From positions 1,624,947 to 1,688,946 of the forward strand of contig JAKSZT010054570.1 of NCBI GenBank assembly GCA_026826555.1: a stretch of DNA of 64,000 bases, given 5' to 3'. Position 1 is the stretch's first letter. Every line of letters begins with the position of its first letter. A model generated the notes under the pieces. The model was given only the letters and a program-made list of their open reading frames with translations. It did not search any database and was not told the DNA's origin. The translations under genes were made by a program, and so were the position numbers. Shown one piece after another: positions 46,110 through 57,970 of this stretch. Source of the stretch: Tolypeutes matacus (Eukaryota; Chordata; Mammalia; Cingulata; Chlamyphoridae).

Positions 46110-46520
46110 TTTTTGTTGCTGGTCAGAGTATTATTAGGTATGTCCTCTGCAGAAAGTAATTTGGCAACATGTATCAAAAAACTTACAAAAATTTTTATCA
46201 TATGACCTAGAATTCTTTCCCTAGAACTTTACCTTGAAAAAATATTCAAAAATGTGCCTCCACACCTATCCACACAAATGTTTATTTCATAGTTATTTAT
46301 AATAGAGAAAACTTGGAAAGAACCAAAGTGTTCAAATTAGCAGGAAAAGATAAATAAATAAATTGTGATATATTCTTATGATTAAATACTAAGATGTCAT
46401 GAAAAATCATGTCCTGTAATAAAATTAAAATTTAAAATATCGATGATATATGAAGTAGAAGAAGGCTGATCACTATGTGCTGCAAGTATAATACCAGGTA
46501 TTTAAAATATGTGCTTAGTT
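46110..46520 (+). repeat. L1M-type 3' UTR, sense
   Basis: AGTAATTTGGCAACATGTATC, ATATGACCTAGAATTC, AATAGAGAAAACTTGGAAAG and ATAAATAAATAAATTGTGAT follow the L1M 3' UTR order, as at 28830-29275. Confidence 0.82.
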
Positions 46521-47815
46521 CTAGATTGTTCTTCATGGTTGATTTTTGTTTTCTGTGTGTGTTGTGTGCATGGGCACACAGATGGTGGATATTAAAGATT
46601 TTACAAATTTGGTACCTATTGATTTGTAATTTAAAAAGCAATCATTTTTTACTTACTTGCTATGACCTTCTTCAAACTGCTTTGGTACCTCAATCTAGAA
46701 AAACTTAACTCTATAAAGTAAGTCACTATAAAACTCTATCTTAGGAAGTTTAAATTAAATTTCTTAATAGTTGATTCAAGGGCTGCTTCATTTTTCCTCT
46801 CTAAATTAGGATCTAATTTTGTATATGAAAATTTAGTAATAGTACTCAACGTTTCACAGCAGTAGAGAAACTACACATTGGGCCATGGATGTCAGGGCAG
46901 ATTCTTTGCCTCTACATATCTGTTATGTCAGTTTGAGTACCACCCAATTATGGCAGTCAGACACTCAGCTGGTCCAGTCCAGTCTGACACTAGGACTGTT
47001 TACCTAGGTTGCCAGAAAGAAGTAAATGGGGGTCAACAGACAGACACCATCCCTGGCTTAACCCTGGGATGGGGAGAGGGGTACGCAGAAGCAGGCAGGT
47101 AGTGGAGAGCAAGGCGTTACTCATATTCCTACCTTAAACAGAGCTAGGAGATGCTCCTGGAGAATGGCTACAACTGTCAGGGCCATGCCTCTGGGTGACC
47201 ACAAGGCCTAGGGAAGTGCGAGGACCAAGTCTGTCATTTCCACAGAGGGAGATGTCCAGAAATCTCAAGAGTAGGCATTTTGCAGGCATTCCAGAACCAA
47301 AACTCCATTTGTCTGCTCACCTGTTCACCTTTGACTACATAAGTGTAGCCAACTAATCCATGTCCTGGTGGTAAGAATCGGGAACTGAATCTGTCATAGT
47401 CTTTCAGTGGAATGTGAAGGAACATAATGCTGAAAAGCTCCCCCGTCTTCTCCTTGGGAGACCGATTCTGGTTGTTTATGTCATTGCTTGCGGTGCCTGG
47501 CCTTGAATTCACATCCCACAAATATGAGAGGCTACTGATGACTATCACATCTTAATTACAAGCTTTATCTTTTCGTAGAGGACCCTGTAAAATGTCTTTA
47601 TAAGTACTGGAAGTAAGAATTAAGTGCCTGAGACTTGGCCGTATGAAATTATTCGGAGAGTGGTCTTGTTTTCATGTAAATATGAATGTCTTGAAGATAC
47701 GGAAGATAAAGTTTTGGAATGTGAGTTAAAACAGACCCTGTTTCTCCTTTTAATAGTATATTTCTTGCTGTGGGTGTTCGAAGCAGGCGTTTTATTCTAA
47801 ATGTCATTTTCACCC
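46521..47815. other. Unique intronic sequence
   Basis: No repeat or gene recognised. Confidence 0.5.
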
Positions 47816-47819
47816 ATCA

Positions 47820-48330
47820 ACAAATAGCATCCCCTGATTCAGTAAACATTTACTGAGAATTCTGTTAATCGCTGAGGGAGATAAACATGAAAGATAGGAA
47901 GTACTATGTGTCTTTGAGGAGAAAATCCTAACAATTGATGCGTGATTGACTCAACAAAGGATTAACAGGTGCGTGTTTGCGCCTACTACTTGTTGTAAAT
48001 TGTTGTAGGTACAGAGGCTACAAGAATGAAATAGAAAGGCAGAAACTTCTTCCCGCAAGGAGTTAATATTCTGGGGAAGAGACAAACAACAAAATAATAA
48101 ATACGTTATAAAGCATAGAAGATGGTGATAGTGATTGATGTTAAATACTTAGGTGAAATGAGGAGAAAACAAATCAGATTCTAATGAAGCACTGGTTCAT
48201 GGATGACCTGGATTGGGAATAAAGCCTTGAAGATAGATTGTGAGTAGCTATAATGGAGAGCAGGTTACTGAGAGAAGAGCAGGAAAATGAGGCAGGGAAC
48301 CCCACGAGCTGTGGCGCTTTGGTGAATTAA
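47820..48330 (-). repeat. L2 LINE 3' region, antisense
   Basis: GATTCAGTAAACATTTACTG, GTAGGTACAGAGGCTACAAG and GGGGAAGAGACAAACAAC follow the reverse-complement L2 3' end. Confidence 0.65.
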
Positions 48331-48379
48331 GAAAGTTACAGTGAAATAGCTGATGTGACAGGAAGAGAGCCTTGGTGCT

Positions 48380-48640
48380 GGAAATTCACAACAATTCAAC
48401 AGGCATTTATTAGAGATACTCAAAGAATGTAAAGTCCAAAGGCAGGAACCTTGCACACTTTCCTCGCCCCTCCTCTGCAGGATGTATAACAGTACCTGGC
48501 CAGTAGAAGATGCTAAGTAAATTACTTGTTGAATAAATGAATGATGGGAGAGAAGGTTGTATAGAACTGGTGAAACCAAATGATGAAGGGCCTTGAATCA
48601 CAGGGTAATGACTTTGAACTTGATCCTCAACAACAAAAAG
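48380..48640. repeat. L2 fragments, mixed orientation
   Basis: An antisense piece (TTCAACAGGCATTTATTAGAG), then a sense-type 3' tail (AGTACCTGGCCAGTAG..CTTGTTGAATAAATGAATGA), then an antisense-type piece (GATGAAGGGCCTTGAATCAC). The boundaries cannot be resolved by eye. Confidence 0.5.
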
Positions 48641-50299
48641 ATAATGCACAGCACATATTTTGGCAAATCACAGCATTATGAGGGTCCCCCAAATAATATT
48701 GCTGAACTCCTTGAAAAACATCCCCTCTCTTTGGTTATTTCTGGGACTTTTCCTTCTCGGCTTCAACCCCTTCCCTTTCTGTCCCATCCCATTGGAGACG
48801 ACCAGATGACCACGGCCACAGCCTCTCAGGCTCCAGGTGTGCATATGTGTAGCCCATATATTACCAAGGAGCTCCCAGGTTCTGGAACCTCCAACACCCC
48901 ACACTATGCCATGCTCCCTGGAGAAGTAGAGCAAATGCCTTCCCTATTCAGGGTACTTGCTGTCAGTGGGCCTCAGAGTTGCCTGTGCAGTTGTATCATG
49001 GAAACACCTTCTCCTCCCAGCCCTTCTTTCCCTCAATCTCAGACATATATTACTGGGCCTGGCTATAGGACAGATCTCCAGGGCAGACATTGGGATGTCC
49101 TCCCCAAGTGTCTCCCTGCATGCTTGGGGTTCCGCTCCCTTCCCAAGCCTGCCCTCTTCCCTCTAGCCTCCTCAATCATCCTGCTTGGCACAGGCCCTGT
49201 TTTTCACTTTTGACTGTTAGAGTTTGCGTAGAAATGTGTGCTTTTACAGGGGGAGAGGGGTGGAAAAGACGACCTGTTTCAGAGGAAGACTGAGAAAGAT
49301 TTAACAAGGTGAAATATGCCAAGAAATAACAAAATGTTTGAAAAGCTTTCTCTATAAAATCTCAGCAGGGGTGGGGGGGTGGGGAGGGTGGCATATGCAT
49401 TAAAAGACCAAAAGGTTACTGCCGACCTAAAACGAAGAATTAATTTTTCCCATATAGGAAGATATTGTCTTAAAGAAGAAAAAAATTCTGATTTCCTATA
49501 TTCAGACTATGTTAGTCTTAACTGGTAGTTTCATATCTATATATCATCACTGTAGATATCTTCATATCTCCTTACTACTTATTATGTGTATACCTGCACA
49601 TGTGTCATTAAGGATTATAAAATTGTACTCACACTAGTCAAATTGAAAGCTTTTCCTAATTCTGTAAAGATAATAGTTGAGATTTCCTTTTTGGCTTATA
49701 ATTTAGGTCCAAGGGTTAAGAATTTTACTTCTAGGTCAGATTGTAGAATAGTCGCAAAATTTTTTAGATTTAGCAGCATGGAATTAATATCTATTATTAA
49801 GAGTATTAAATCAAGTATATGGAAAGCACCTTGCATCATGCCTGATACATAGTAGACACTTAATGAAATTTAGTTCTCATTAATCAATCCTTGAAGTCTT
49901 ATTACTAGAGAGGGAAAGGGTCATTGGCTACCGGTTTCGTACATTCTTCATCTTTTCTCAATTGGAGTCATATTAGCTCATTTTAAATAATTCAAATGAA
50001 AGTAAATTCCACCATTATACTATTTCAACACCAATAAAAAACTGATTCGAACAAAAATATTTTATTTTCTTCATAAAACCAGTAAAACTAAAGTAAATAC
50101 TATTTTCATCTTTCAACTAAACTTTGTGGAAAAGTAGTTTTCATGAATATGTATGAAATGTTCCCAAACATTTTGAATATACTATGGTCATAAAATTGTA
50201 TCTTCTTCAAATGTTTATAACGACTGCTCATTTTCGAACACTTACAAAATTTAAATTAATATTTCTGTATAGTTATTTGCAGTAAATAATTTTAGTTAA
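48641..50299. other. Unique intronic sequence
   Basis: The longest open frame of the window, 206 codons, lies at 48593-49213 (+) but starts inside an L2 piece and shows no domain. A MIR/L2-like 3' trace (CTTGCATCATGCCTGATAC) lies near 49830-49875. Confidence 0.5.
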
Positions 50300-50452
50300 A
50301 AAAAAAAAGATGACCTGGTGCAAACGTTTAATTTTTACAAGTGAGGAACCTGAGGCTCAGGAAGGCAAAGTGACTCACCCAACTTCCAACAACCTGCCCA
50401 AGTCTTCCTGAGTCCTGATCCAGAACTCTCCCCTGATTTCTGAGCAGGAAGG
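50300..50452 (-). repeat. MIR-like SINE fragment
   Basis: TACAAGTGAGGAACCTGAGGC, AGGAAGGCAAAGTGACTCAC and CCTGAGTCCTGATCCAGAAC follow the reverse-complement MIR order. Confidence 0.55.
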
Positions 50453-52415
50453 TAGCAAGGTGCCCACCGTGCTGCAGGGTGATGTTTGGGTGCTGTCCGC
50501 TGAGGAACTGCCCATGGGAAGATCCCTCGGTGGTCGTCACACAGGGGTGCTGGGAGTGGGAAGGGAGGGGAGCAGACAAATCTGAGAGATGCTTCAAAGG
50601 AGAACACCAGTGGGGCTCAGGGACTTGTTGGAATGTAAGAGACAAAGGAGGGGCAGGGGTCAAGCACACGCTCTTTTTCCCTGAGCTGTGTACTGAGCCA
50701 GGGAGGAACGAACACAGAGAGCTGTTTTGGAAAAGGCAGCCTGCCATCTGAGAGCCCATGGTCTGGGTTCTGGAGGATGAAACAATCAAAGCAAAAAGTA
50801 AACAAGAAAAATTACAGACTGCTTTGTGCCATGAAAGAAATAAACGAAGCAATGAGGCAAAGGGTTAACAGGTGTGTGTTTGGCGAGTAGGGGTTGGCGG
50901 GTTATGGCCTTCCCTGTGGGGCTGATAAGATGTTTTAAATTGGAGGATAATGAAACAACAGATGACCTAAATTAAAATGGCAAAGTTTTTAAAAGAAGCT
51001 GGTTTGTGAAAGATCCTCTTTTAAGGAAATGGCACATGAAGAACATTATGACTTAACGTGGTTTTTCCTGAATCAAATCATCTTTCCTTAAACAAGGGGG
51101 AAAAAATGCTTGCTGTCTTTTGAGAGTGTCTTGAATTACTTATCCAATTCAAGAGGGAACACAAAACACAAGGGGCCCTGCTAAGAAGATGTACGCACCC
51201 CGAGCTATAAAGCAACACCCACATTCTGGCAGACATACTCCCCTTTTCTGGAGAGAAGAAATACTCTTTGGGCCTTGTGAGCTGGTGAGAGAAACCCGTT
51301 GGAGGGCTTTACATCAAGCAGCTCCGACTCACCCAGGGTGAAATTCCTGATTCTGCAGAGCTATGCTTGGCTAGTCAGAGAATGCTGTAAGAGTGTTTTA
51401 TCTCCCATTTGCAGAAATTTGAGTAAGAGAAAGTCTCCCCATGTGACCGTTTTCCTTGCCTGGCTTGAAAGGAGCAGAGAGGCATCTCAAAGACTAGAAA
51501 GTCAGTTTACAAAGGTTAAAACGATGTATTCTGAAGAGCCTCAAGCCTGGGCAGACATGGGGAGAGCTCTCACAACCAGCAGCCCCTGTGCCGTGCCTTT
51601 GCCTCATACTGGGCTGGGTTTTCCAGCATGCAGCAGGGGTTGGCATGCAGGGAGGAGGGCTGAGTAAGCATTTGTTCAATAATGCACTTTTTCCTCTACT
51701 CACTACACCCTTTCACCTCTGTGCCATCAGTTCTTCCTCTTCTTCTCACCTTGCTTACTACTCAAGCTTCCTGCCAGAAAGTTCAGGCTCCCTGTATTAA
51801 TTCTCTTACCATATTACTTTACTCAAAGGCATGAGACAAGAACTGTGTGCATTTTGAAGTCTTGGTGAAATAGGAGAAGGAAAGAACAGGCAGAGTCCTC
51901 CTAGAGAGGCACTGAGGGAGCATCTCCTTGCCCCGTTTGTAAGCTTGATGCTCTGATCAGGATATATGGAATAAGGGAGGTGACATCAGCCAGATGTAAA
52001 ACTTTTTCTCAGTAGCTGCACCAGACTTAACCATTCTTTGTGTGACAGATGGCTGTGAGAACCTGATAGAAGCTAGAGGACTCTTTCCAAGAAAATATCT
52101 CTCGCCGCATATACAAACTTGGATTTAATTTCATGGGATTTAGAAAACAACCTGAAGTCTATCATGAACCTTGGGTATGGTCCACAGTTAAGCAGTTAAG
52201 GAATTAGAAATTCCTGGCAGGTATGTAACCTAAACCTCTTAGCTGGCTGAGAACTGTCCAAGGGTGGGCCATGTATGAATCCAGGAGGGTTCAAGTCAAG
52301 TCACTGTGACAACAGTCAAACTAGCAGCTCAACATGAAGGCTTTTGGTAGACTCCGTGATGATAAGAAACTTGAGTTTGCTCTTATGCTCTGATTTCTAC
52401 AGCTTTTCTTTGGGG
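50453..52415. other. Unique intronic sequence
   Basis: No repeat or gene recognised over 2 kb. A 174-codon minus-strand frame at 50328-50852 begins in this stretch and ends inside the MIR; no motif. Confidence 0.5.
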
Positions 52416-52432
52416 TTTAGCTTGACTGGGCA

Positions 52433-52487
52433 GAGTTGAGTTGAGTTGAGTTGAGTTCAGTTCAGTTCAGTTCAGTTCAGTTCAGTT
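52433..52487. repeat. Two-phase pentanucleotide microsatellite (GAGTT)n(CAGTT)n
   Basis: About five GAGTT/TTGAG units switch to about six CAGTT/TTCAG units (single-base unit change). It is flanked on both sides by a 22-bp near-copy containing GGGCAGAGTT (52416-52437 and 52496-52517). Confidence 0.95.
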
Positions 52488-52517
52488 TACCTTAGTTTAG
52501 TTTGATTGGGCAGAGTT

Positions 52518-53029
52518 TTCTTCCTGGTAAGAAAATGCCAACTGGCCTGGCCTGCACATCGTTTGGCACTGGAGTGCCTTGGTCTGGGGAACTGGCCACC
52601 TATTTGTGTGACAGCTTATTTTTCCCCTCTCTTCATTGGATGTATCCTAGTCAAGGCAGACCATGGAGAGACCGTTGGTTGGACAATGAGAAAAAATTAA
52701 TGGTTATTTTCTGTCTTGGTCACATAACATTAACTTCTCCTTCGGAGTCCACATTTTTTATTAGAGTCACTTAAACTCCAATTTTCAGAATGTGATACAC
52801 ATCAGACAAGCCCTTCCAAGATCATCACCCGCTGTTCTTCTTTCCAATATGTGAACAATACATTATGACTTTTTAAATAATGCAATTTTGATGGTGGTAC
52901 CCTCCTCCCGCTTCTTTCTCATTATCTCTGCAAAACCTGACATCATCCTCTGAAAGATGGGACATGTTGCCATTAACCCTTCCCATGGGATGGCTAAATG
53001 GCACATAAATATCAAGATCAGAATTGGGC
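52518..53029. other. Unique intronic sequence
   Basis: Nothing recognised except a segment at 52938-52995 that resembles 54324-54390. Confidence 0.45.
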
Positions 53030-53205
53030 AAAATGAAGCAGAGTCTGGGTCTGGTCCTGACTCGACCACATACTAGCAAGTGATTTTATGGAAATCACTT
53101 CCCTTCCTCAGCCTTACTGTGCTCATCTGTTAAGCATGGGGATCGACAGTGATGGTCTGTAAGTTCCTGCCAACCTTCCTATTCTAGGGTTCTAAAGCTC
53201 CAGCT
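53030..53205 (+). repeat. MIR SINE
   Basis: GCAGAGTCTGGGTCTGGTCC, TCGACCACATACTAGCAAG, CCCTTCCTCAGCCTTACTG and CTCATCTGTTAAGCATGGGG follow the MIR core. Confidence 0.7.
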
Positions 53206-54409
53206 TATTAAGGTTTATCATACCCTCGTATCTCCCAAAGTTGTCATTAAGATGTCAAGTTTTCAGGTAAAAAAATTAAGCATAGAAGCTGTGATGCTAG
53301 AACCAAGAAGACTGATTCGTAACTTTCTGCTTCCATACCAAGCCGCCATAATTCTAAAAGAAAAGTTTAACTGAAGAGGAACTCTCTAATTACCAGTGCT
53401 GGGTTGGAATTTGAAAATTCCATTTCTGTTTCCATTGATTTTTACAGTGAACTGGAGCATGGTACAGCAAATTCAGGTAGGAGACCAAAATTGGCAGGAA
53501 AAAAATGGTTTTCCCTTGTACTGACAGCTTTGACAGCCAACTTTACTGTAACTACATAGATAAAATGTGCCTATATAAAGTGGTCATCCCTTTACTAAGA
53601 TGACTACTAGTGTCCACCGTCACAAGCATGCCTGATAAGCCCATAACAGAAATAAAAAGTCAAATGTTGCCCAATGCTTAGGCCCTTGTGGTGACTCATA
53701 AGTAGTATCATTTGATACCATCCATTTTAATTTCCTCTTGGAATCTAGAGGCCTGTGTAGAAGAATTGAGTGTTCTGTATCTCCAATGGTGAGGGTGTTG
53801 ATTGTGGTGTGCAAGAAATTAACACCTGCTCTACTTCTCTCAGTTTGGCCAATTTTTAGCTGGTCGGGGTGTTTGGAGGGTTCTGGGAAGAAAAAGGTCA
53901 GAAGTTCTACAGCAGACCAAATACTGGAAGGAAACTCAGTGAAAGGAGATTCCCTGAGGGTTTGGGAATTTTCCAAAGCCCAAGAATTAAACCAAGCAAA
54001 TTCACATGCAAAGGATGACCTGACCTACCGGGAAAGATATTCAGAGAATTAGAGCCAGGAGCTATTTGGTCCTCTTGAGGCAGACCAGAATCTGGGCAGA
54101 GGTTGTTGAGGAATAGGACGTATTTATGGTGACTAGAGAAATAGGGGCCCCTCTTCTCCTGTTCAGTGATACCAACCTCTGGAGCAGGGGAAGAAAAATA
54201 GTGAAATACCATTACAAAGAAAGGCAGAGGGTTGAACAGAAATCATGGGCAAAAAAAAGGGAAAGAGAGGGAAAGGAGAAGCAAGGGGCCTTAGCACTGT
54301 CAGGAAGAAAAGAAAGCCAGGGACACATCATCCTATGAAAGCCGGCCATGTTGCGATTAATCCTTCCCATGATGGAGGGGATGGTGAGGCACAGCCAGTC
54401 ATTCAGGGA
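53206..54409. other. Unique intronic sequence
   Basis: No firm repeat or gene recognised. Confidence 0.5.
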
Positions 54410-54550
54410 GTCAGCCATTCATTCAGTAAAAACTGAGAGAATGCTCTCAATTTTCCAGCACTGTGCTGGGCTCTCAGAGCTCCATGAGTGAGCAAGACTG
54501 ATATGGTCACTGCTCAGTCAGAGTTCATAACCTAGTGAGTGGGTCAGAAA
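54410..54550 (-). repeat. L2 LINE 3' end, antisense
   Basis: CCATTCATTCAGTAAAAACTG, CCAGCACTGTGCTGGGCTC, GAGTGAGCAAGACTGATATG and TTCATAACCTAGTGAGTG follow the reverse-complement L2 end. Confidence 0.65.
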
Positions 54551-55984
54551 CGCCCATCTCTCAACCAAGTCAGTTCAATCCTGATGCTCCATGGCACTGG
54601 TGGGCGGAGGACCAGGAGAAGCATTCTCCAGGTGTTTTCCCATTATAAAGAGCACCATACATCTTTAAGAAGAAAAGAATCTTGTTGAATAAATGAATGA
54701 TTTATTTAAGAAGAAAAAGATCTGAGAAGAAATTGAGATTGGGATAAAAATAGTGGAGAATTCAGAGAAGATGGTATCTGGGTGGGAAGGTTGGGGAAGA
54801 GAGGAGGATGGCAGGATGAGGGGGCCTTGGTTGGGTTGAGGCAGCAGCATTCTCTAAGCACCTTCCTAGAGGAGGGAAAATGAAGGGAAGAAAGAGAGCT
54901 GAGAATAGGAATAATGCAAATGAGAAGGAAAACAGCCCCATTATGGTCTTTTCTCACCCTTTGGAAAGTTCCAGAAGGAAGTACAGTACAGTTCTGGGCC
55001 CATCTCCTAGCCCCAGCTACCATAAGAAATGGATCCTGCCACTTGCCCCTTGTAGAATGGTCAGACTGGGAGTGGGCCTTAGATACATTTTGGTGTTTTT
55101 ACACACTTAATGGAATAAGCCAAATAGTGGCATTTATGGGAAGGCCTCTGGCCTGGGAACATCTCACATTCAGACATTCAAATTTTAGTGTAAATTAGTT
55201 TTAGCCAACTCCCTTTCTCATGCTATATCTGAGCTGCAGTGAAGAAATAGATGTTTTGAGTGGTGGTGGGGAGAGGACCAAGTATTCAACTTGAAAGCTG
55301 TGGAATCTGCAGGGAGGATGGAGTTAGAGTGAGAGCCCAGGAGCTAGGCTCAGTCAGCCAGATCTAGAATTAAAGGGAACTAAAGGAGGAAAGAGGATAA
55401 AGTGATGGGAAATAAGTGACTAAAGGAAAATATTGACATTTATGAATGCAAAACTGGGCTATGTAGGCAAAAAGAGTGTCCTTGACAGAATTGGAGAAAA
55501 TTCCAGAACTTTTATTAGCATTCACATTCATAGTTCATGCATTGTTGTTGTTGTTTTTTCTTTTTAATTGAAATCATTCAAGTAAGGGAAATACACTTCC
55601 CCTGCCCCTAGCTGATTTACTCACTAGTGAGATTTCTGGACAAGGTGTATTTAATGCACCCAGCTCATAAGTTCTCACAATCATTAAGCGCAGCCCAAGT
55701 CGCATCTACCTGAAGCAGGTTTTCCTTAGTCTCTCAGCTTTCTCTATTAGGAAGAAATATTGGAAAATATATAGTCATTGTAATGTAAGATGATTTTTTT
55801 CTGGATCTGACCATGTTCACACAGAACCACCAGTCTAGTTGGCATTGGCCACTTTCTCTGTTTCTCAGATGAAGTTTGAAAAATCATCTTTCCAATTCCA
55901 CTTTCCCCAACTGTGCACTTCATCACTCCCCATATGCCATCCTCCTTCCCAAAAGATTTATTCCATAATGTTTTGAAATTCTAT
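54551..55984. other. Unique intronic sequence
   Basis: Purine-rich on the plus strand from 54690 to 54920. No repeat family or gene recognised. Confidence 0.5.
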
Positions 55985-56175
55985 AAAGCAACATAGACCC
56001 AAAATCAGATTGTTCAATTTCAAGTCCCAGCTTTACCAGTCACCATCTATTTGAGTGACCTTAGTTGAGTTATTACGCCTCATTAAATCTCAGTTTCTTC
56101 ATTTGTAAAATGGGGTTATTAATAGAACTCCCACTTCTTAATGTTATTAATGATGATTAAACTGTATGTCAAGCA
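55985..56175 (+). repeat. MIR SINE
   Basis: CAAGTCCCAGCTTTACCAGT, TGAGTGACCTTAGTTGAG, AAATCTCAGTTTCTTCATTT and TGTAAAATGGGGTTATTAAT follow the MIR core. Confidence 0.85.
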
Positions 56176-56937
56176 TTCCATAAGAGTGGATTTCATTATA
56201 ATTGTAAGGCAAAGTTAAAAGCTTTGGAGCCAAAGAATAAAACCTTCTCATTTAGCATGTTTATGTTTTTCCTAAACAAACACCTTTCATCTATGCTTTG
56301 GTTTGTTTTTTAATTTCTGTAAGACACATTTGAACTCTAGCAGGGAGTATGCTTCCCAGAGAGCAAATGTCCCCATTAGCCACCACACCATTTTGTCTTC
56401 TTTGGGTTCTGCAGTATTAAATACTTAGAGTTTCCTCCTTGTTTATATTTATAAACTTCAGGGCAACATTTACCAGAGTAGATTTCAAATGCACCCAAAA
56501 GTTTGTCATGACTCTGTTGAGTCGATAGAGCAGAGAGAGAGAAAAAAAAAAAAAAAAAAAAAGACATAAAATCAAAACCTTAGGGTGAAACAAAAGAAAA
56601 AATTGTTCAGGGCCATTAAAAGTTATCCATCCAACCTGCTCCTTTTTCAAAGAAGAAACTGAGCCTCTGGGATAATATGACCTTTCGAAAGCTGCACAGC
56701 CAAGTGTACATAAAGCTGTGACTAGAGATCAGGAGAAAAAGGAAAAGGAGTTTGGAAATGAAGAAAGAAATGAAAGGAAGTGAAAGTCAAAATGCCCTTC
56801 TACAATGTGTCAATAAGGAGTGAGGAGGGACATTTGGGATTTTGTCAGTCATGAAGCACCTTCACTGAGTAGTACTAGAAGTCTGAGTAGCAGAGAAGAA
56901 AGAATACTAGACTGGGATTTTTATAGCTGTCCCTTTA

Positions 56938-56974
<37 letters not shown>

Positions 56975-57948
56975 GAAATTGAGTAGTTGGGTAAAACAAT
57001 CTCTAAGATTGCTCCAGCTTTACACTTCTATGATTATGTTATTCTGAAGCCAGGAGCTCTGTAATAGTCCCTGTGCAAAGTATAAAGAGATTGAGCCCTG
57101 ATTCCTGATTTGTAAACTCAATGGATAAGATTTGAGTAGGAGAGAGGATGAAAAAGGGCATTTTAGGCATGATAACACAACTGGAGAGGACAAAGATCAG
57201 GTTCAAAATTGAGTTAATGACTTGAAGGACGTTTGTAGGTAAGTCTGGCTACAGTAAAATAATAATGAGCAGTGATATTATAAAGCTAGAATGGGTTAGG
57301 TTGGGAACTGAGTGTCAAGCAATTTGGAGCCATTGAGGGATATTTATCAGGCAGGAAGAGTGTATGGTAACATCAAAAACATAATCAAAGAAAAACGTTT
57401 GAGAATCACTGGTCAGAAGCTGGCAAAGTCTGTGTTTTGTATATTAGGGGTTCTCATGGAAAACACACAATTCCAATATTGAAGGGGAAAGGAAGTGTCC
57501 CTTTATAAATTCTTAGACTATATCTGTATAACACCACATCAAAAAATAAAGGAAATTACTCAGGTAAGCCATTTTTAATACAGATTATTTTAATAGATTC
57601 CAACTTCATTTTAAATTCAGGCAAAACGGTTTGCCTATGTAGACTCAGCCTAAATTTCATGTTTTCATTTTTGAAGGCTTCTCGGCAGACACCAAAGTGA
57701 TATGCTGACACAGCGCTGGTGCAACCCTCCCAGCTGGCCTTCTCCCGTAATTGCCGTTGCACACACGGACCAAGTAAGAATGGTCTTTGAGGCTATTACA
57801 AGTGGGTTACATTCACAGGAGCTAGTCACTTAGCCAAACGTGAGAAACCCAAATGCATTTGGAATCGTTTAAAAACTTTCTTTAGAGCTTTAAAAAGATG
57901 CTTGCTTTTCCTAGTCAATGGGCCTGTTGGCTTGCAAATAATATGTCT
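56176..57948. other. Unique intronic sequence upstream of the ADRA1A exon
   Basis: Contains A(20) at about 56542-56561 and a T(~30) run at about 56940-56968 (possible remnant tails with no body), plus a faint MIR trace at 56640-56710. No gene. Confidence 0.5.
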
Positions 57949-57970
57949 GAATCTGTGTGTTTTCTTCCAG
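57949..57970 (+). promoter_or_regulatory. ADRA1A: Splice acceptor of ADRA1A intron 1
   Basis: A pyrimidine-rich stretch (TGTGTGTTTTCTTCCAG) ends in CAG at 57968-57970, and homology to the receptor begins at the next base. The junction splits a Gly codon after its first base, which agrees with the known two-coding-exon structure of the gene. Confidence 0.92.

Larger units (their letters stand above)
1..57970 (+). other. ADRA1A: ADRA1A intron 1 (downstream part)
   Basis: No open frame in this stretch resembles the ~290-residue TM1-TM6 first coding exon, and the intron's acceptor is at 57970. Human ADRA1A has a very long first intron, so the whole stretch fits as intron. No other gene was recognised inside it. 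The strand and intron assignment are inferred from the exon; non-coding or alternative exons cannot be excluded. Confidence 0.8.

Noticed and set aside
50328..50852. 174-codon minus-strand frame
   Set aside because: It ends inside a MIR, has no motif, and overlapping frames on the other strand are equally open. GC-rich chance frame.
57898..57970. ATG at 57898 as the start of a 196-residue protein in frame with the ADRA1A exon
   Set aside because: The 25 upstream codons match no receptor sequence and include the polypyrimidine tract and acceptor. They are intron read-through.
1..57970. First coding exon of ADRA1A
   Set aside because: It would be a ~290-codon open block with TM1-TM6 motifs (DRY in TM3, WxP in TM6). 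No such frame exists on the plus strand.
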